A DNA stretch of 64,000 bases from the NCBI GenBank assembly GCA_039029275.1, contig JBCCGL010000009.1, positions 124,001-188,000 on the forward strand, given 5' to 3'. Made by a program: the position numbers and the translations under genes. The stretch comes from JBCCGL01 sp039029275 (GTDB lineage Bacteria; Pseudomonadota; Gammaproteobacteria; JBCCGL01). The notes beneath the pieces are model-generated. The model saw only the letters and a list, made by a program, of their open reading frames with translations, searched no databases and was not told where the DNA came from. Shown piece after piece: positions 33,947 to 42,303 of this stretch; position 1 is the first letter of the stretch; every line of letters begins with the position of its first letter.

Positions 33947-35620
33947 CTATTCGAAACACGATACCCAATGAACCTGCCCGTTTTTGTCGAAGTCAGCAAC
34001 AGCAACGGGCTGCGCTGATACCTTCGAAATAATTTGCTGCTCAGACAATTGATAGACGCGTCCGATTCCGTTTTGGCTGACCGACAAGATTTTGCCTCCG
34101 TCAGACGAGACTCGCAGCGTACGAAGCCAGTCTTCATGTTCGTTATGCAGCAATCTGTAGGCACCGTTATCAACATTCATGATCGCGACCTGTCCGTTGG
34201 CGTATCCGATTGCAACATGTTTGCAGTCCGGCAGGAACTCGATGGACGAAACCATCTCGCCAGTCAGAGGCCAGACCTTCTTCTCCCAATCCGAAACGCG
34301 CCAAACATAAAGGGCCGTGTCTGCCGCAACAACCTGACGTCCTTCACGATCTATCGCGGCCATGACGTGATCGCCGAGTTGCTCGGCCTGCCAAATGCAT
34401 CGACCTGTGACCAGATCCCACAACTTCACATATTCGTCGCCGCCACTAAGCAAGCAAGACAGATCGGATGGCATCGACAGCGAGAATACCAGCGCGCCGT
34501 GATCCAGCTCTGCGAGCAGTTCTAAATCATTGAAACGCCAAATTCGAACAGCGCCATCGAACGCGCCGGTGACAAAGCGTGCTTGATCAATGCGTCGGGT
34601 TGCATAGACAAAATGACTGTGTGCGGACGCGATTGTGCGCTTTGCACTTTTAGCGATCACCTCGACATTTCCGTTCGCCAGGCCGAGCACCTGTTCATCG
34701 GGACCGACGGAAGCCGACACGATATTTGCGCTAGCGCCTGCCAACGTGGCCTGGTAGCTATGCTCGCGCAGGTCGTACAAGCGGATCTCGCCTGAGCCTC
34801 CACCAAACGCCGCCAATTCGCCTTTCGGATGTATGCCGATGCCACGCGCAGTTGGTTGCTGATCAATTCGCCGAAATGATCCTTCCTGAATATCTACGAT
34901 CAAAGTTGCCGAGCCGCTTGTAATCGCGAAATGGCCAGCCGGGTCAACGCCAAGACCCCAGGCGACCGAACCGACCTTGAGGCTCCAGAGTTCCTTGTCT
35001 GACTGCCAGTCCCACAGCTTCAAAACGCCATCCTCGTCCAGAGATACCGCGCGATGCTCGTCCAACGCGGCGACCTTGACCACCCAGGCTTGGTGGCTTC
35101 TGAAGATGCCAATAGGGCGTCGAGCGCCAAGGTCCCACAGTCGCAAAGAACGATCCCGGGACCCGGAGATCAGCGTGTCCTCATTCAAAAACGCCAGGCA
35201 AGTGACCGCGTCTTCATGGCCCGTCAGCCAGGTCAGATGCTCACCATTGGCTCGATTCCAAATTCCAATCCTGTTGTCCGCAGAGCCTGACGCCACCAGC
35301 GAGTTTGAGACCGCAACGCTGTGGACACCCATAGAATGCCCCGTCAGACGCATGATCTCCTGAACATTGTGAGCATCGAGGATTGCGACGCTCCGATCAT
35401 GGCCGGCGGTAAACAAGTGCCCGTTTACGTATTTCAGGTCGTTGATGGGTCCATCGTGACACCGCCAGACGTCTTCGCACTCGCCGTTGGCTACATCCCA
35501 AGCATGGATGGTGCCGTCGATCGACACTGAATACAGTCGCTCGCCTGAATGGTCAAAACAAGTCGCTAGCACCATTCCGGGATGCCCTGCTGGATTCACT
35601 TGTGGAAATTTTTCCGTCAC
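33947..35620 (-). CDS. WD40-repeat protein
   Basis: 557 residues made almost entirely of WD40-like repeats, probably eleven to thirteen units forming one large or two stacked propellers. The clearest lie in the first half (GHSMGVHSVAVSNSLVASGS, GHEDAVTCLAFLNEDTLISG, SRDRSLRLWDL); the second half is more diverged. No signal peptide, transmembrane segment or attached enzymatic domain is seen. WD40 proteins are protein-interaction platforms. At 1.7 kb it would be a long cassette, and its base composition looks richer in GC than neighbouring cassettes. Confidence 0.85.
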   Translation of the reverse strand: MTEKFPQVNPAGHPGMVLATCFDHSGERLYSVSIDGTIHAWDVANGECEDVWRCHDGPINDLKYVNGHLFTAGHDRSVAILDAHNVQEIMRLTGHSMGVHSVAVSNSLVASGSADNRIGIWNRANGEHLTWLTGHEDAVTCLAFLNEDTLISGSRDRSLRLWDLGARRPIGIFRSHQAWVVKVAALDEHRAVSLDEDGVLKLWDWQSDKELWSLKVGSVAWGLGVDPAGHFAITSGSATLIVDIQEGSFRRIDQQPTARGIGIHPKGELAAFGGGSGEIRLYDLREHSYQATLAGASANIVSASVGPDEQVLGLANGNVEVIAKSAKRTIASAHSHFVYATRRIDQARFVTGAFDGAVRIWRFNDLELLAELDHGALVFSLSMPSDLSCLLSGGDEYVKLWDLVTGRCIWQAEQLGDHVMAAIDREGRQVVAADTALYVWRVSDWEKKVWPLTGEMVSSIEFLPDCKHVAIGYANGQVAIMNVDNGAYRLLHNEHEDWLRTLRVSSDGGKILSVSQNGIGRVYQLSEQQIISKVSAQPVAVADFDKNGQVHWVSCFE

Positions 35621-35626
35621 GGGCTA

Positions 35627-35695
35627 AGTCTTACGCCTCGTATCAGGCGCAGCCCACGCAGAGTGATGTCGCCCGAGTGCACGTGTTATCGCACG
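35627..35695 (-). repeat. attC-like site
   Basis: The plus strand shares ACGCCTCG-ATCAGGCGC with the clear attC at 42236. On the minus strand GCGATAACACG opens and GAGGCGTAAGAC closes; the closing core has one change. Confidence 0.5.
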
Positions 35696-35726
35696 GAGTA
35701 AACTGAATTTCCCTCCACCTTTTTTC

Positions 35727-36068
35727 TTAGTCATCCTTCTCTGGATGAAGCTCTGAATCCAGGTACCGAATTTGTTGAATGATGTTGATCAGTTTCTCAC
35801 CGGAAGAAGTCAGTGAATATTCAGTTCGGGGCGGGACTTCTGGGAAGCTTTGTTTTTCCAGCAAACCGTAGATCGTCAATTTGCGTAACCGCTCGGAAAG
35901 AATCTTTTTTGAAATTCCTTCAATGCTGCGTTCCAGGGCTCCGGGACGATTAACGCCGGAATCAATCGAGAGCAAAACCGATACCGACCATTTGCAACCG
36001 ATTACGTCTTCAAGCTTGCGGTAAACGCTCGCGCCCCGAGTGCTAATTATTTTCTCCTTAGTATTCAT
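35727..36068 (-). CDS. HxlR-family transcriptional regulator
   Basis: About 113 residues, a winged helix-turn-helix of the HxlR family: VIGCKWSVSVLLSIDSGVNR, then SIEGISKKILSERLRKL and VPPRTEYSLTSSGEKL. HxlR proteins often sense thiol or aldehyde stress; a Cys (GCKW) is present as in many redox-sensing members. It is divergent from a thioredoxin-like gene at 36189 and shares a short promoter region with a palindrome, so it probably controls that gene and itself. Confidence 0.85.
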   Translation of the reverse strand: MNTKEKIISTRGASVYRKLEDVIGCKWSVSVLLSIDSGVNRPGALERSIEGISKKILSERLRKLTIYGLLEKQSFPEVPPRTEYSLTSSGEKLINIIQQIRYLDSELHPEKDD

Positions 36069-36084
36069 CAAGATCTACCAAAAA

Positions 36085-36097
36085 GTGCCTATGGCAC
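36085..36097. promoter_or_regulatory. GTGCC-TAT-GGCAC palindrome, candidate HxlR operator
   Basis: A perfect 5-3-5 inverted repeat lies in the 120-base region between the divergent HxlR and thioredoxin-like genes; a third GTGCC half-site follows at 36104. Position and symmetry suit the HxlR dimer. Confidence 0.45.
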
Positions 36098-36188
36098 CAA
36101 TTTGTGCCGGCTTTTTGAGAGGTATCAAAAACGCTACTGTCCCGGCGTGCGCGCTCTTTCAACATAACTTAACACCTGGAGAATTGTC

Positions 36189-36434
36189 ATGAAAGCGAAA
36201 GCTGTTTTTTACCACGCGGGTTGTCCTGTCTGTATTTCAGCCGAAGAAAATCTGGCCAATGCCATCGATACGTCTAAGTACGATGTGGAATCAGTGCACC
36301 TCGGAAATGAAAAGTCGCGTATCGCAGAGGCCGAATCGGCGGGTGTCACATCGGTGCCAGCAATACTGTTGGCAGGCGTGCCTTTTCACATCAATTTTGG
36401 CGCTTCACTGGCTGACGTGAAAGGGGGTGGGTGA
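36189..36434 (+). CDS. Thioredoxin-fold protein with CPVC motif
   Basis: 81 residues. The redox motif GCPVC is at residues 11-15 after the first strand (KAKAVFYHA), and the cis-Pro loop GVTSVPAIL is in place. It resembles small glutaredoxin-like disulfide reductases. Cytoplasmic. The stop overlaps the start of the next gene (TGATG), so the two are translationally coupled. It is on the plus strand, against the direction of almost all other cassette genes. Confidence 0.75.
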   Translation: MKAKAVFYHAGCPVCISAEENLANAIDTSKYDVESVHLGNEKSRIAEAESAGVTSVPAILLAGVPFHINFGASLADVKGGG

Positions 36435-37173
36435 TGCCAAAGCTGTCGATCTTTGCAGGTTTAGTCGCGGCCAGCCTGTTATCCACCGCCTGCGCCCATG
36501 ATCGTCATTCGGGTGGCATTCAGGCCGACAAAAGCAAGGATGCTCTGGCGCCGTTTGACATTGTCCACACCAAAATCACAACGCAGGACAATGTCGCGAT
36601 CTTTCATATGGCGGTCTCCGGAACGGCGGGCACCAGCAAGCCGACGCCGACAGGGCAGTTGGCTGCGAGTCAGGTATTCTCTTACGTCTGGCCAACCTCC
36701 ATCGATAGCTACGAGGTTGGATTCGACAGGCAGGCATTCTGGCGCTTGCGGTCACCGCCCATCCAGATTTCGATGACACACCGTTGTTCGATGAAAACGG
36801 CGATGGCGATACCGAGAATGACGGCAACGTCTGGCACAGTCATTGGGTCGTGCTGCACGCGAACGAAGAATGTGGTGCGGGCGCTTTGGGTGTAGTTGAT
36901 ATCCCGGAAGGTACGAACCCTCGGCTACCCAAAACATGGCCGGGCTTGCCAATTCTGTTAGACAGCCCGGGTTGGAACCCAACGTTCAACGCCGAGTCGG
37001 TCGAAGTGCGTATTCCGTTTGATCAAATAGGCATCGTAAAAGACACCCGTTTTGATGGGGTGACAGCCGGGCTTCGAGTGAATCAGAGCGTTCACGCACC
37101 GTTGCTCTGTGTTGTTGATGTGATGGATATTGCGTCTGGTGATTTGAGTCTTCCGGGGCACGTCAATCAATAG
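36434..37173 (+). pseudogene. Lipoprotein with one frameshift
   Basis: It starts MPKLSIFAGLVAASLLSTAC, a lipoprotein signal with lipobox STAC. The frame reads normally to about 36730 (VWPTSIDSYEVGFD) and then must shift: the second half (LALAVTAHPDFDDTPLFDEN, VWHSHWVVLHANEECGAGAL) is in another frame and runs to 37173. One deleted base near 36730 explains it. The complete protein would be ~245 residues with GDGDTENDGN as a possible Ca2+ loop. Family unknown; the coupled thioredoxin-like gene suggests a redox or stress role. Confidence 0.65.
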
Positions 37174-37185
37174 CGACGCACGTAC

Positions 37186-37230
37186 AAAAAGGAAAGGAGG
37201 GATTTAGTCTAAATTTCTCCTTTTCCTTTT
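37186..37230. terminator. Bidirectional hairpin terminator
   Basis: AAAAGGAAAGGAG pairs with CTCCTTTTCCTTTT around a 17-base loop, giving A and T runs on both sides, so it can end transcripts from either strand after the lipoprotein and before the attC. Confidence 0.6.
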
Positions 37231-37271
37231 AATTCACCATATGTGCCAAACGATTCGTTCATACCTCTTTA

Positions 37272-37331
37272 CGTATAACGCCAAGATAAGCCGAGCGTTT
37301 AACGCATCGGCTTAGTCTTTTTGTTAGGTTT
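37272..37331 (-). repeat. attC site
   Basis: On the minus strand AACCTAACAAAAAGACTAAG opens and TCTTGGCGTTATACG closes a 59-base site whose arms AAGCCGA/TCGGCTT pair precisely. One of the clearest sites, directly after the PEBP gene stop. Confidence 0.8.
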
Positions 37332-37889
37332 TCAACGTTTATATAGCGCTTCAATTGTACTTGAGCCCAGCGAGTGTGCATTGATCATGTATCCAGTTAA
37401 GGCACCTGAAGCGTTTTCAGGTAACTCTAATTTCTTGGACAAGGCATGTACAGTAAATTGATATCGATGCACGCCATCCCCTTCAGGAGGACAAGCACCG
37501 CCAAAACCAGCAACACCATAGTCATTGTCAATTTGACGACTTTCTTTCGGGGCTAGTTTTTTACTCTGGTCACCAGAACCAGCAGGTAAGCTAGTCACAT
37601 TTGCTGGAATATTGACAATTTGCCAATGCCACCAGCCGCTTCCCGTCGGTGCGTCGGGGTCATATGCTGTAATCGCAAAGGCCACTGTGCCTTTTGGCGC
37701 GTTACTCCACGATAACTCTGGAGACTCATTGCCCCCACTACATCCAAACCCCTCGAATTCCTGCGCTTTGTTCATGAATTCGCCATGAGCTATATCGGTA
37801 CTGTTTAGCGAGAAATTATCAGCCGCTGAGGCCGCAGATAGAAGCAACGAGGAAAATAACACCACAAATTTGATGATCGACTTTTTCAT
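37332..37889 (-). CDS. Exported PEBP-family (YbhB/YbcL) protein
   Basis: About 185 residues from MKKSIIKFVVLFSSLLLSAA, a signal peptide cleaved near ASA-ADN. The PEBP/YbhB fold shows AFAITAYDPDAPTGSGWWHW, FGGACPPEGDGVHRYQFTVH and the C-terminal GYMINAHSLGSSTI. Periplasmic PEBP proteins bind small anionic ligands; their bacterial role is unclear. It follows an AraC regulator on the same strand with no attC between, so both probably form one cassette. Confidence 0.85.
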   Translation of the reverse strand: MKKSIIKFVVLFSSLLLSAASAADNFSLNSTDIAHGEFMNKAQEFEGFGCSGGNESPELSWSNAPKGTVAFAITAYDPDAPTGSGWWHWQIVNIPANVTSLPAGSGDQSKKLAPKESRQIDNDYGVAGFGGACPPEGDGVHRYQFTVHALSKKLELPENASGALTGYMINAHSLGSSTIEALYKR

Positions 37890-37961
37890 TTGAATCTCCG
37901 ATTGATAAGAATGCTTATCGTAATTTCCATCAGAAACGATGATTAGCACCAAAACAATCAA

Positions 37962-38777
37962 TTATTCGCTTGATCCGATCATCTTCGTTTTTCTTAACTC
38001 TGTAGGTGTAATATTAAAAAGTTGCTTGAATTTATCCGTAAAGCGCGACTGAGATGAGTAGCCGCATACCGCTGCAATATGGCCAATTGAGTGCACACTT
38101 GTTTGCACCAGGTGTAAACCATGCCCTAGCTTTACTCTATCCTTAATGTCCTGAAACTTGTCTCCTTCCGCACTTAACTTTCGGCGTAATGTCGATTCAC
38201 TCATTGCCAGCATTGACGATATGACCCCGGCATCTAAATCGCTGGCCAAATCTGAGCTGATAATCGTGTGAATTTTATGGCTTAAAGTGGGCGGTTTCAT
38301 AACTGACCCAACCTGCTCAAAGCCTAATGAGGCGATTACCTGAAGAATTTCCTTACGGCGGATATGCCATAGTTCAGGAGATGAGAATGCAGACCACTCA
38401 ACAAACTGCTGTAAGGTAAATATGAGCCTCGACTTAATGGCGCCTTGAAAATAAGTGGTCGTTTCATAGCTTCTGTGTTCAAGGCACTCAAAATCGGAAT
38501 AATCAAATTCGATGAGTAAGGCGAAATACTCCGAATCGCTTGGAATATTTCTCATCGCGATAGTTGGTGTGTTCGATAAAAAGACAAAGCTACCTGCAGG
38601 GCAGAGTAGTTCGTCATCGGCACCTAATGATTTATTCCCGGATAGGACCGCTATTAATAACGGCTTAATGACGGGAACATTCAACATACGTTGCTCTTTT
38701 AATGAGCAATAAACGGAAAAAGGCAAACTTCCATTATCGCGTGCAACTTTTTTTGCTGTATCAATTAGCTTTTGCAT
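37962..38777 (-). CDS. AraC-family transcriptional regulator
   Basis: About 271 residues from MQKLIDTAKKVARDNGSLPF. The N-terminal half is an AraC ligand-binding region of the type FVFLSNTPTIAMRNIPSDSE; the C-terminal half holds two helix-turn-helices (MLAMSESTLRRKLSAEGDKF and HIAAVCGYSSQSRFTDKFKQ). Its likely target is the PEBP gene directly downstream. Carrying its own regulator is rare for a cassette. Confidence 0.8.
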   Translation of the reverse strand: MQKLIDTAKKVARDNGSLPFSVYCSLKEQRMLNVPVIKPLLIAVLSGNKSLGADDELLCPAGSFVFLSNTPTIAMRNIPSDSEYFALLIEFDYSDFECLEHRSYETTTYFQGAIKSRLIFTLQQFVEWSAFSSPELWHIRRKEILQVIASLGFEQVGSVMKPPTLSHKIHTIISSDLASDLDAGVISSMLAMSESTLRRKLSAEGDKFQDIKDRVKLGHGLHLVQTSVHSIGHIAAVCGYSSQSRFTDKFKQLFNITPTELRKTKMIGSSE

Positions 38778-38793
38778 AATTATGAGAAACAAA

Positions 38794-38832
38794 GGCCTAA
38801 CGACCACATAAAAGGCGGAGCGTTAGCGACGT
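38794..38832 (-). repeat. Shortened attC-like site
   Basis: On the minus strand CGCTAACGCTCCGCC and GGTCGTTAGGCC are only ~37 bases apart, shorter than usual attC sites, suggesting an internal deletion. Both cores are good. Confidence 0.5.
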
Positions 38833-38838
38833 CAAGGG

Positions 38839-38920
38839 GATAATTGGGGTCAGGTTAAAATTCTTGTGATTAGCTAGGCCAAAGATAACTCGCAGTAAAA
38901 ATATTTTAACCTGATTCTGA
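38839..38920. repeat. Palindromic repeat, copy 1
   Basis: About 80 bases, GGGGTCAGGTTAAAATTCTT to ATATTTTAACCTGATTC. The ends are a perfect 11-bp inverted repeat (CAGGTTAAAAT/ATTTTAACCTG). A second copy lies at 39990-40070 in direct orientation; together they flank the ureohydrolase. Confidence 0.65.
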
Positions 38921-38935
38921 ATATTTAAAGCTGTC

Positions 38936-39946
38936 TCATGAACTATTCGAGCGCAGATTGTCAGCAATTAATGACAGCATTTCGAACATTAAAACGGTAC
39001 CCGTTAAAGAGGTGATCTGGTTGGGATTGTCGACAGTTGGCATCGGGCAGACGACATCAGCGCCGACGATATCGCAGCCACGCAATCCCTGCAGTATTTC
39101 GATCGCTTCGTAGGCGCGCAGTCCGCGATACCCCGCTTCCAAATTCGCAACACCTGGCGCATCTATCGGATCGAGCGAGTCCAGATCGAACGTGATATAG
39201 ACAGGATTGTCAGCCACCCGCTCCCGCATGATCCGAATGGTCTCAGGTATCCCTATCTTGACGATTTCATCGGTTGGAACGACACGGTATCCGGTATCGC
39301 TTTCAGCAGGGTTTTTTCTGGGCTTCATCGGGTTTCCCCGAATGCCGAGTTGGATAGATCGGGATTCGTCGACGTGACCTTCTTTCACGGTATATGCCCC
39401 CCAATGGGCAGCTGAGCGAACCGCGCCAAGCCAGTGAGGCATGTGGTCGTAGTCATCTCGATGGGCATCAAAGTGGACCAGGGCCAGTTTCCGCCCTTTA
39501 GTCAGGTTGGAATGTTTACCGCCAAGCGCCTTCAGGATCGGCCCTGTAACCGAGTGATCCCCGCCATAGGACACCGGGCGCGTACCTGCAGCGTCCAGAT
39601 GTTCGAAGTAGTCCTGAATGTGTTGTACAGAAATCTCGTTGTTGTTGGCTTGGGGTAAGGGTACGTCGCCAAGGTCGTGAATCCGACAAGATTCCCAGGG
39701 AATCAATTGGAATGCCTGATGGGCGCGGCGCAAGCGCCCGGAAACGTGTCGAACGCTACGCGGCCCGAGATGCTGATCCCTTTCGGTTGAGCCATTTCCT
39801 GTTGAGTGAGGAATCCCGACCAGGCCGATATCACAGGCTTTGGGATCAGCGTTCCAGGGACATTTGAAAAAGGTTGGTACGTCATACCAGTACCAGTGCC
39901 GCATTTCGGCACGCCGAGTTTCGATTTCATCCCAGGACGCAGTCAT
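38936..39946 (-). CDS. Ureohydrolase (agmatinase/guanidinobutyrase-like)
   Basis: 336 residues of the arginase/agmatinase superfamily. Mn2+ ligands are in order: VSYGGDHSVTG, LVHFDAHRDDYDH and YITFDLDSLDPIDAPGV, followed by the E of EAGYRGL. It hydrolyses a guanidino compound to urea and an amine; the long N-terminus (WYWYDVPTFFKCPW) is shared by guanidine-type hydrolases of unclear specificity. It is flanked by two ~80-bp palindromic repeats and may have been inserted into the array as a unit. Confidence 0.85.
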   Translation of the reverse strand: MTASWDEIETRRAEMRHWYWYDVPTFFKCPWNADPKACDIGLVGIPHSTGNGSTERDQHLGPRSVRHVSGRLRRAHQAFQLIPWESCRIHDLGDVPLPQANNNEISVQHIQDYFEHLDAAGTRPVSYGGDHSVTGPILKALGGKHSNLTKGRKLALVHFDAHRDDYDHMPHWLGAVRSAAHWGAYTVKEGHVDESRSIQLGIRGNPMKPRKNPAESDTGYRVVPTDEIVKIGIPETIRIMRERVADNPVYITFDLDSLDPIDAPGVANLEAGYRGLRAYEAIEILQGLRGCDIVGADVVCPMPTVDNPNQITSLTGTVLMFEMLSLIADNLRSNSS

Positions 39947-39989
39947 GACTTAACTCCCGAATTAAAGGCGCACTCGACAAGATTACTCT

Positions 39990-40070
39990 GATTATTGGGC
40001 GCAGGCTAAAAATCTTGTGAGTTGACAGCCAAAAGTCAAAGCGCACTAAAAAATTTTAACCTGACCCTAA
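39990..40070. repeat. Palindromic repeat, copy 2
   Basis: About 80 bases, TTGGGCGCAGGCTAAAAATC to AAATTTTAACCTGACCC, aligned over its full length with the copy at 38839 (roughly three quarters identical by eye) and in the same orientation. Confidence 0.65.
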
Positions 40071-40270
40071 TTGTTGCGTTTCTTTTTGTCGCTTCTATTC
40101 CAAAGAATCAGCAGTAACTCCCATGGGATGCAAAATAGCACCACAATTGCGCCAATGATACTGAATGGACCGATGGCTCTTTCATCAGCACCAGAAAGTC
40201 CAAAGAAAAAACCAAACGATACAATTACGATTGCAATTATGATCACGCGTATTTTAATTTCTTTGGACAT
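40067..40270 (-). CDS. Small two-helix membrane protein
   Basis: 67 residues: a short basic N-terminus, two transmembrane helices (about 8-27 and 34-57) and a strongly basic tail (NRSDKKKRNN). No family recognised. Its stop overlaps palindromic repeat copy 2, so its own attC may have been lost. Confidence 0.6.
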   Translation of the reverse strand: MSKEIKIRVIIIAIVIVSFGFFFGLSGADERAIGPFSIIGAIVVLFCIPWELLLILWNRSDKKKRNN

Positions 40271-40280
40271 TTCCTTTTAC

Positions 40281-40359
40281 ATGCTAACGCTTCGCATCAG
40301 CGGCGGCGTAGCCGACGTCCCTAGCCAGCTGATCTGGCGCTGATTTGACTTGTTATGTT
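40281..40359 (-). repeat. attC site
   Basis: On the minus strand ACATAACAAGTC opens and TGCGAAGCGTTAGC closes; TCAGCGCCAGATCAGC and CGCTGATGCG belong to the stem. Clear site following the gene at 40359. Confidence 0.75.
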
Positions 40360-40694
40360 CAATTTGGCGGGAACGGATATATCAAGCATACGAGTAGTAT
40401 TGAAATACCTAAAAAGAACATAAATAGTCGCAGTTCTGGTTTGTTATCTCCGACTGGCCCATTTTCATTTATCGGTTTTGCACTCAGAGCAGAAATATGC
40501 ATGCCGGCATTACTTAACCAAGCATATGTTAAATGGACTCCCAAGCCATAAACACCGACCAAAACAAAAAAGTCCACCCCCGTTGGAATAGACTCGAACC
40601 TGAATAACGTAACAGCAAACAGGGTGCTATAGCACGTTACAACGTAGGCCACTAGAAAAGTGAGCCTTGTTTTATTGCTCGAAAATGTAAACAT
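40359..40694 (-). CDS. Three-helix membrane protein, hypothetical
   Basis: 111 residues; helices at about 12-31, 40-60 and 88-107, with a polar loop between the last two (SAKPINENGPVGDNKPELRL). Unknown family. The start codon lies within the attC of the preceding cassette, typical of a compact array. Confidence 0.6.
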   Translation of the reverse strand: MFTFSSNKTRLTFLVAYVVTCYSTLFAVTLFRFESIPTGVDFFVLVGVYGLGVHLTYAWLSNAGMHISALSAKPINENGPVGDNKPELRLFMFFLGISILLVCLIYPFPPN

Positions 40695-40786
40695 AACGCC
40701 TTGCTAAGGGGCAGCCGGAACGCAGTGTAGGCTGTCCCGCGGAGGCCACGCCTTTTGCAGGCCAAACTGATTTGCATTGTTAGAGA
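40691..40786 (-). repeat. attC site
   Basis: On the minus strand CTCTAACAATGC opens and CAAGGCGTTATGT closes; CTTAGCAAGGCGTTATG is very close to sites in other marine integrons. It overlaps the stop of the DUF3592 gene. Confidence 0.8.
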
Positions 40787-41211
40787 TTGATAAGTGATAC
40801 ATAGATAAAGCAAATTACTATCGTGATGACAAAAAGTCGGAAGCTATGATAAGCGCGTATACCTGTAACTATCACAGATTCATTTGGCTTGCTTCGCCTG
40901 TAGTAAACTGTGACATTAGGTGCGTTTTCAAAAGCTTTATCTAGCGCTCTTTGGCTATATAAGCTGACTGTTGGGAAACCGAATCCTATTGACTCTGAGG
41001 TATATTCTTTTCCAGAGACGGAATATTTATACTTCAGAGAATCAATTACAGTTGCACCCTCTTTCATTTCATCCCGTTGAATATTCCACTTATCCAGCAC
41101 TCCGATGCATGTTGGCCATTTAGCAGATAGCAAACTCCATATAATTGTACGTAGTTCAATTAGAAAGAAAACAATGACTACTAAAAGTGCCAAATAAAGA
41201 ACTACCTCCAT
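40780..41211 (-). CDS. DUF3592 membrane protein
   Basis: 143 residues with a helix at each end (about 4-26 and 121-141) and a periplasmic or cytosolic beta-rich middle: WPTCIGVLDKWNIQR, YKYSVSGKEYTSESIGFG and VYYRRSKPNESVI. This is the DUF3592 pattern (Y-S-V-x-G-x-x-Y; YYxPxxPxxSVL). Function unknown. Confidence 0.8.
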   Translation of the reverse strand: MEVVLYLALLVVIVFFLIELRTIIWSLLSAKWPTCIGVLDKWNIQRDEMKEGATVIDSLKYKYSVSGKEYTSESIGFGFPTVSLYSQRALDKAFENAPNVTVYYRRSKPNESVIVTGIRAYHSFRLFVITIVICFIYVSLINL

Positions 41212-41218
41212 AAATTTA

Positions 41219-41288
41219 CTCTAACGCCCAACTCAGCGGGCAAATTGAGCGCAGCGAAATTTGTTCCGATGCAGTTGTTTGTTATGTT
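41219..41288 (-). repeat. attC site
   Basis: On the minus strand ACATAACAAACAACTGCATC opens and GAGTTGGGCGTTAGAG closes; textbook arrangement after the stop at 41312. Confidence 0.8.
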
Positions 41289-41311
41289 TATATTGACTGT
41301 AAAGGAATAAA

Positions 41312-42178
41312 CTATTCCCCACCACAATCAAGATTCAAAGAACGCGTATCTGCATTAAATTCACTTTCTATCTCTTCAGCTGTCATATCGCCACATCGTC
41401 TCATCTTCCATTCGCTTTGAACACTCATGCACGAATTAAAAAGGGCTTGTGAATAGTTTTCTAGAGCTATGATCGCTCTTATATTCAATGATGCAAGTTG
41501 CTCTTCCGTAGAATCTATATTCGCATCAAACAAAGTCTTCATCTCTGGATTTAGTGATTTTTCTTTCCCTTTTAGAGAATCAAAAATCGAGTATTCTCTT
41601 GTATATATGGTCCAAATAGATTCAGCTCTGAGCCGGAAAGACTCATATGCTCCGCTGTATCCAAAGATATCTGGCAAGGTCGAAAGCAGGGAGTCAGAAC
41701 TACTCTCGTCCATTTGGCTATATATTTGCGGATCTTTACGCAACACGCTTAGGAAAAGTTCTGGAAGAATTATTCCATTATATGCTTCACGTGAATAGGT
41801 TGTTAATGATGGAAGTTTGGACCTTGACTTAACTGCTTTTTTTACAAGTTCTTCTGAATCTGAACGAACTTCTAAAACAGAAAGAAGCTGATCATCTAGA
41901 GGAAAATCGGTATCACTAATAGGTATACCAAAGTGCTCTCTCAATCGATCTTTTATATCTACTGTCTGCCCCCAAGAGTATTCGCAATCTCGATGTGTGG
42001 CAAATAATGCATTGTTCGTCTGTACAAAACTATCGTGTTTTTGCTCCCAAATAGCAATTCCAGCTGCGAGTCCAACACCGACAAATGTTGCTAAAAACTG
42101 GACGACGTTAGGGTGTCCTTTCCTTAACCATAAAAAGGGGTTTATAAATATAAAAGTAAGAACTGATTTTAATGACAT
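41312..42178 (-). CDS. Membrane-anchored hypothetical protein
   Basis: 288 residues with two N-terminal hydrophobic segments (about 4-17 and 25-44, FLATFVGVGLAAGIAIWEQK) and a ~240-residue soluble helical domain rich in Glu, Ser and Lys. Three cysteines lie near the C-terminus. I do not recognise the family. A cassette protein in second position from attI. Confidence 0.6.
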   Translation of the reverse strand: MSLKSVLTFIFINPFLWLRKGHPNVVQFLATFVGVGLAAGIAIWEQKHDSFVQTNNALFATHRDCEYSWGQTVDIKDRLREHFGIPISDTDFPLDDQLLSVLEVRSDSEELVKKAVKSRSKLPSLTTYSREAYNGIILPELFLSVLRKDPQIYSQMDESSSDSLLSTLPDIFGYSGAYESFRLRAESIWTIYTREYSIFDSLKGKEKSLNPEMKTLFDANIDSTEEQLASLNIRAIIALENYSQALFNSCMSVQSEWKMRRCGDMTAEEIESEFNADTRSLNLDCGGE

Positions 42179-42235
42179 CTTTTAGTCGCTCACTTTTTAT
42201 TCAAAAAAGGTCAAATTTTAGAGTAATGAATGATT

Positions 42236-42298
42236 GGATAACGCCTCGCATCAGGCGCCGGCCGTAGGCCGGTCGCTCTGCATGCGCTTGTTAGGCTG
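42236..42298 (-). repeat. attC site
   Basis: On the minus strand GCCTAACAAGCGCATGC opens and GATGCGAGGCGTTATCC closes the site; GCCGGCC and GGCCGGC form an inner stem. The clearest site in the window, directly after the HEPN gene. Confidence 0.85.
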
Positions 42299-42303
42299 CA
42301 TGG

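Noticed and set aside
38839..40070. Palindromic repeats considered as attC sites
   Set aside because: Their ends read GTT...AAC on the outside, opposite to the AAC...GTT arrangement of attC, and lack RYYYAAC/GTTRRRY cores.
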